From assembly GCA_946811185.2 (NCBI GenBank), contig OX328109.1, forward strand, positions 44,748,129-44,812,128: a stretch of DNA of 64,000 nt, given 5' to 3'. A program made the translations under genes and the position numbers. This stretch comes from Hippopus hippopus. Lineage: Eukaryota; Mollusca; Bivalvia; Cardiida; Cardiidae. This document shows, piece after piece, positions 60,152 to 64,000 of this stretch. How positions within the stretch are numbered: position 1 is the stretch's first letter; each line of letters starts with the position of its first letter. The notes under the pieces are model-generated. The model was not told the origin of the DNA. It saw only the letters and a list, made by a program, of their open reading frames with translations, and did not search any database.

Positions 60152-60375
60152 TTAACCCTTATCCTGCTAGAAGAGTGAAATGAAACTTTCAAGCCGATCT
60201 TAAAACCCGAAATTTTCTTTTTTACTATTTCAAAGACATTTTGGGGGGGGGGGGAAGATATCTCCCTATCGGACAGCGTAGGTTAAAGATCAGACCACAC
60301 GTTCTGTGCAGTCTGATCTTGATCTACACTGCTCGCAAAAAGTCAGAGAGTCGCGCTTAGCAGCCTAAAGGTTAA
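60152..60375 (+). mobile_element. TTAA-C palindromic MITE (best copy)
   Basis: TTAA at both ends; TTAACCCTTATCCTGCTAG faces CTTAGCAGCCTAAAGGTTAA. Core TCGGACAGCGTAGGTT against TTGATCTACACTGCTCG; contains a 12-G run. Confidence 0.75.
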
Positions 60376-60448
60376 ATAATGTCATCTCGTAGAACTGTAA
60401 CGCTGTCAGACAAAGCCTTCAATTATAATATTTTCTTTGGTATCCATA

Positions 60449-62196
60449 TTAAGCCCTCTTTGATTGCGCCCTTCTAAGCATATCCCTAATAGCAATGGCG
60501 AAAATATCGATAGAAATTGTACTACGTCGAGGTTTTTGAGAGGTGGTAACTTGAGGTAATGGCGTAATGTTACTATCTTTAGAACTAGCTCCGATAGAAA
60601 AAGTAGTTCTTTCTGAAACTGTTGGCGACAAACTACTTTTCTCATTTGTAATACTGTCTATGATTAATGAATCTCCTTCACTAGATAAAATGTTAATAAT
60701 TTGCACATTTTTAGGTGTCGCAACTAAGCCACCTGATATTCCATCATGTATTTCCCATGGAGAATCGGTTCTAACATTCTTGTTATTTGTACTTTGTACA
60801 ATATTACCACCCGTGGAATCACCCGGAACAGGTGTAGGTATACTGTGAACCTTTGTTATATCATTGTTTGTTAAATCTGAAAGCTGTCGTTTGTTTATTT
60901 GGTCTTGTGGGTGCCGTGGGATCAACGGATGGGCTGTTGGAATAGTTGCCGAGGTAATAGAAGGTGCATTTGTACTTGCAGAAGAGCTTAATGCTGTTGC
61001 CATTACACGCGGAATTTCTGTTGAAGTACGTGTCATTTGATCATGGGGATTAGAGGGGTTATGCATTTGGACAGACTGTTTAGGGTTTGAATTTTCGCGA
61101 GTTAACAGCTGACTTATATTGTGCAAAGCAATTGTCAAAATTTTTCTGATCTTACTGTTCTTTAAGATCATTCCTTCGGTAAAACTGGGGTCGATATCCG
61201 CCGGCAAATTTAAGATTGTCAAAAGTTCCCTTAATGATGGTGTATTCCGGATAGGCACCTCGTTCGTAGGTGTTGTTAAAGTCAATGGTATGAAATTCAC
61301 ACTGGGATTCGACGGCTTACTTGGACCATTCGTAAACATATCATTTCTCTGAAAACCGGGATTATGTGAAACAAATGGGTTGATAGGTGTGAGATAAGTT
61401 GCCATCTTTTCAGACCCAAACATAGTTGAAGGGCTAGGTGGAATGCTCTTGACTTTTGGGTTACCAAGAATGACGTCCGTCGGTCGGGACAGAACTCCAG
61501 TAGGGACAAGGTTGTTCGTTGAAACCATGGAATTTTGTTGAACGACTGAACTATCTTGATACGGGTCAATTATTGGACCTGCAGTTGTTTCTGATACCAG
61601 AGCTTCCGTTGTTGTGCCTATAGGCTCAGAGGTTTGACTGTCAGGCACAGGAGTTGTAGAAACCTCGACCTTTATTTCCAAATCAGTAACACTCTGCGGC
61701 GGAGCCTTCGTGCCTGATATCTGCAAAGGTTTCCATGGATGAACTTCATTGTTCATTTTAACGTCTGGTACTCCTGGTTTGGGTCCTTTGTGTCCATCGC
61801 TATGCTGTCCGAGTGAGACGATGGGTTTATTCATTTTGATGTGGTTAGGTTTAGCAACTGGATGAAGCTTGTGACTTTTTGCAGATGGTGTTGCAAAGCC
61901 TAAATTATGGTTGGCAAATATTCCACGATTTTGATTCAGCCTATCTTTCAAGATTGCGTCACTTCTTATGCGTTCGTTAAGAAAGGTTTGTTTTTCCTGT
62001 GCTCTTAACAATAAATTTCTCGCTCGTAGTTCTGCAATCTGTCTCGCCGCCTCGGTTTTCTTCATGTCCATTTCTCGTTGTTTCTCCATTAACTTCCTCA
62101 TCATCTTTTGCCGTTTTTCATGCCACTTTGAAATGGCTTTAAAGTCATGTTTTGGATTTGAATTCCATTTTTGTGGTTCTTGAAGCTCCCGTGCAC
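60449..62196 (-). CDS. Terminal exon of an unrecognised Ser/Thr/Pro-rich protein (about 581 aa)
   Basis: One open frame on the minus strand ends with TAA at 60451-60449. Its upstream edge is a clear acceptor (tactcttcttttatttacag, then GTGCACGGG), so the exon starts at 62196 one base into a codon and the start codon lies in an exon at higher coordinates that I could not find. The first 80 residues are highly charged and helical (KWHEKRQKMMRKLMEKQREM, EAARQIAELRARNLLL), a probable coiled coil. The rest is low-complexity, rich in Ser, Thr, Pro and Asn, with a hydrophobic-helical island (LRELLTILNLPADIDP, IRKILTIALHNISQLL) and a C-terminus SIDIFAIAIRDMLRRAQSKR after PRR. Two N-glycosylation-type sites (NIS, NIT) are present. 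I recognise no family. A secreted or matrix protein is one option, a nuclear or cytoskeletal linker another. Confidence 0.75.
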
Positions 62197-62285
62197 CTGT
62201 AAATAAAAGAAGAGTACTACATGCGGATAACAACGCTCGTCTGATGTTTTTTTTTTTTTACATGAGTTATGCTCTATGAAAAGAT

Positions 62286-62559
62286 CATATGGCCTGCAAC
62301 ACGCGAAAAGGGGCGTTCGGACATTTGCGTAAAGTGTGGTCTCGGATCATCCTGCGCAGTCCGAGCAGACTAATCCGAAACGGCACTTTCCGTTTTTATG
62401 TAATTTTCTGTTTTGCGCAAGTCTACTGTAGGACATAATCTAATGTAGTCGTAAAGTGCCGTCTCGGATTAGCCTGCGCGGACTGCGCAGGCTGATCCGA
62501 GAGGACACTTAACGCAATTGTCCGAATGTCCCTTTTCGCGTGTTGTAGGCCATATATAA
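62286..62559. mobile_element. Palindromic MITE, GGCCTGCAACA family, intact
   Basis: ATATGGCCTGCAACACGCGA to CGCGTGTTGTAGGCCATAT; arms about 115 bp with CAGTCCGAGCAGACTAATCC-type inner parts. The loop carries TTTTCTGTTTTGCGCAAG. Confidence 0.85.
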
Positions 62560-62567
62560 ATAAGCCA

Positions 62568-62735
62568 TGCTCTGGCAAAATGGGGCTTAATTCATCTCCG
62601 TGATACATGAGCCAAAGCAGGTTAAAACATAATTATGGATGCATGATAGACACTTTTTTTTAAATAACCGACCTATATCATGAGGTAGACTGCAAGACAG
62701 AGATATCAGCCAGATGAAGGTAGAAAACCGATCAT
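62568..62735 (+). mobile_element. GCTCTGGCAAA MITE, 5' part
   Basis: CCATGCTCTGGCAAAATGGG through GAGGTAGACTGCAAGACAG. Confidence 0.65.
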
Positions 62736-62737
62736 TC

Positions 62738-62985
62738 GAGCTCTGGCAAACGGGGGTTTAATGCATCTCCGTGAAGCAAGTCATCACATAGTTATGGATC
62801 CATGATAGCCACTTTTTTAAATAACCCACTTAATCATAAGGTAGACTGGTCCTTGAACATACAGAAAATTGACCAATAGCGAAAAATTTCGGCCCAGGTC
62901 AGCCTGCGCGGACTGCGCAGGCTGACCTTGGTCGATGCTTTTCGCAGATGCATTAAGCCCCCTTTTCACCGAGCATGTCTCATAT
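62738..62985 (+). mobile_element. GCTCTGGCAAA MITE, complete
   Basis: AGCTCTGGCAAACGGGGGTT to AAGCCCCCTTTTCACCGAGC; inner CAGGTCAGCCTGCGCGGACT palindrome. Another 3' end fragment is at 63045-63085. Confidence 0.8.
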
Positions 62986-63185
62986 ACTTCAGAAATGCAG
63001 TGTTACCGGACCAAACACATAAGTAAAAAAAACATTTACTTTTTGAAATGCGTTAAACCCCCTTTTCATAGAGCATGGTTCAAATAAATGTATGAGTTTC
63101 TTAATCAGGTTCTTAAATAATCATGTCAATTGCAAAGGACCGAAAAAAAATCAATGTATGAGTAGAGCGATGCAATAAATAAAAT

Positions 63186-63295
63186 GATGAACTTTGAAGA
63201 TAAAAAAGAAAGGAAGACAGAAAGAAAGATAAAAAGAGAAAAAAAAAACAAAGACAGACAGACAAACAGACAGACAGAAAGAAAGAAAGAAAAAT
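63186..63295 (+). repeat. Purine-rich GAAA/ACAG simple repeat
   Basis: Runs of AAAG, GACAGACA and AAAGAAAG with strong strand asymmetry. Confidence 0.9.
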
Positions 63296-63408
63296 CATAT
63301 TTTTTGGTGGGGTCGTTCCGCCTATTACAATATCAGTTTCATTTTCATTCAATTATTAATATTAGCTGTCAGAATGTACTGAATACAGAGAAGAAGAAGA
63401 ACAAGAAG

Positions 63409-63712
63409 ATTGATTGATTGTATGGTGTTTAACGCCGTTTTCAAATTTTCAGTTACATCACGGCGGCCAGTGCACCTATCCATGCTTTTCTGGAGTCCCT
63501 TTTACATGTACTTCGCACAATTTCCTTTCCGTGCTACTGGCTACTTTCCCACATAACCATCGTCGAAACAATGGCCAGCGGTGAGAGAGGGATGCATCCT
63601 GTCGCAATGACTATCATCAATCCTCGGAAAGAAATTGGCCGAGCCCGGGATCGAACCCACGACCCCCTGTTCTCAAGTCCTGCACGCTACCGACTGAGCA
63701 ACTGGGGCTCGA
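63409..63712 (-). mobile_element. SINE-a, full length
   Basis: AATC-type repeats reversed at left, GTTTAACGCCG, CCGAGCCCGGGATCGAACCC (box B), GCTACCGACTGAGCAACTGG (box A). The box A/B region is among the best preserved. Confidence 0.9.
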
Positions 63713-63722
63713 CAGAAGAAGA

Positions 63723-63729
63723 TGCTGCT

Positions 63730-63770
<41 letters not shown>
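63723..63770 (+). repeat. GCT then GAT trinucleotide microsatellites
   Basis: About seven CTG units pass into about nine ATG units, directly beyond the SINE head. Confidence 0.95.
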
Positions 63771-63771
<1 letters not shown>

Positions 63772-64000
63772 AAACAAGATGAAGAAGAAGATTACCTTCA
63801 AACTGAGGCAAAACTGCATACACTGCGGCTATGTTTAGAAAATATATTCCGCTTAGTAAACTCTCAAAATGCATAATGGAATTCCACTCAAATTTTTAAG
63901 ATCAAAGTTTTCGAAACTGCAAAACTAATTATACAAATTTCTCACACCTTTGACATTAAAAAGCACGAACAAGAACTAAACGGCAAACATATTAAAACTG
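63771..64000. other. No feature recognised
   Basis: AT-rich end of window. Confidence 0.35.

Noticed and set aside
62197..62233. Signal-peptide-like start (LLSACSTLLLFTG) of the minus-strand frame
   Set aside because: It has no ATG and coincides with a polypyrimidine tract and AG acceptor, so it is intronic.
63650..63712. Functional tRNA gene on the minus strand
   Set aside because: Boxes A and B are good, but it is continuous with a SINE body and tail and its acceptor stem is imperfect.

Overview
The window is AT-rich animal nuclear DNA. It has short phase-consistent exons with GT-AG introns, no operons, and very dense short interspersed repeats. The tRNA-headed SINEs that share a GTTAAAC tail and end in AATC repeats, and the gene content, point to a bivalve mollusc. 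Heterodont is my best guess; that is from memory of repeat style, not a search.

Four protein-coding loci can be supported. (1) 182-1296, plus: the last two exons of a METTL24-like methyltransferase whose 5' part lies before the window. (2) 8604-21263, plus: a complete six-exon METTL24-like paralog (311 aa) with an N-terminal signal anchor. Its last two exons match locus 1 in sequence and intron phase, so the two are a tandem duplicate pair. (3) 30493-54539, plus: LRWD1/ORCA, rebuilt here as 16 exons in one open frame of 715 aa, with N-terminal leucine-rich repeats, a basic nuclear-localisation region and C-terminal WD40 repeats. (4) 60449-62196, minus: the terminal exon (about 581 aa) of an unrecognised protein with a basic coiled-coil start and a long Ser/Thr/Pro/Asn-rich body.

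Everything else is mobile or repetitive. The main component is one family of about 215-230 bp elements (called TTAA-A here), present about 70 times in both orientations and covering perhaps a fifth of the window by my estimate. Each has TTAA at both ends, a CYCTTTACCA-type terminal inverted repeat, and a near-perfect central hairpin of about 60 bp. These are hallmarks of piggyBac-type non-autonomous elements. One copy sits in the TTAA of a SINE tail, which shows the target directly. Two other TTAA families (B and C) have different ends but share one palindromic core. Other elements are a deleted mariner, a 1.2 kb hAT-like element splitting a SINE, a 1.0 kb TA-flanked element, several foldback elements, and at least six tRNA-related SINE families, some tandem.

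Region by region: 1-1.3 kb methyltransferase 3' end; 1.3-8.6 kb repeats; 8.6-21.3 kb second methyltransferase with introns full of MITEs and tRNA-like arrays; 21.3-30.4 kb repeats, with the mariner remnant, a split palindromic element and the 1.0 kb transposon; 30.5-54.5 kb LRWD1 with repeats in nearly every intron; 54.5-60.4 kb AT-rich spacer; 60.4-62.2 kb the minus-strand exon; 62.2-64 kb palindromes, microsatellites and a SINE. The genes show no shared pathway. The most unusual biology is how the TTAA elements behave: flipped cores, double-ended chimeras, core sharing between families, and back-to-back arrays.
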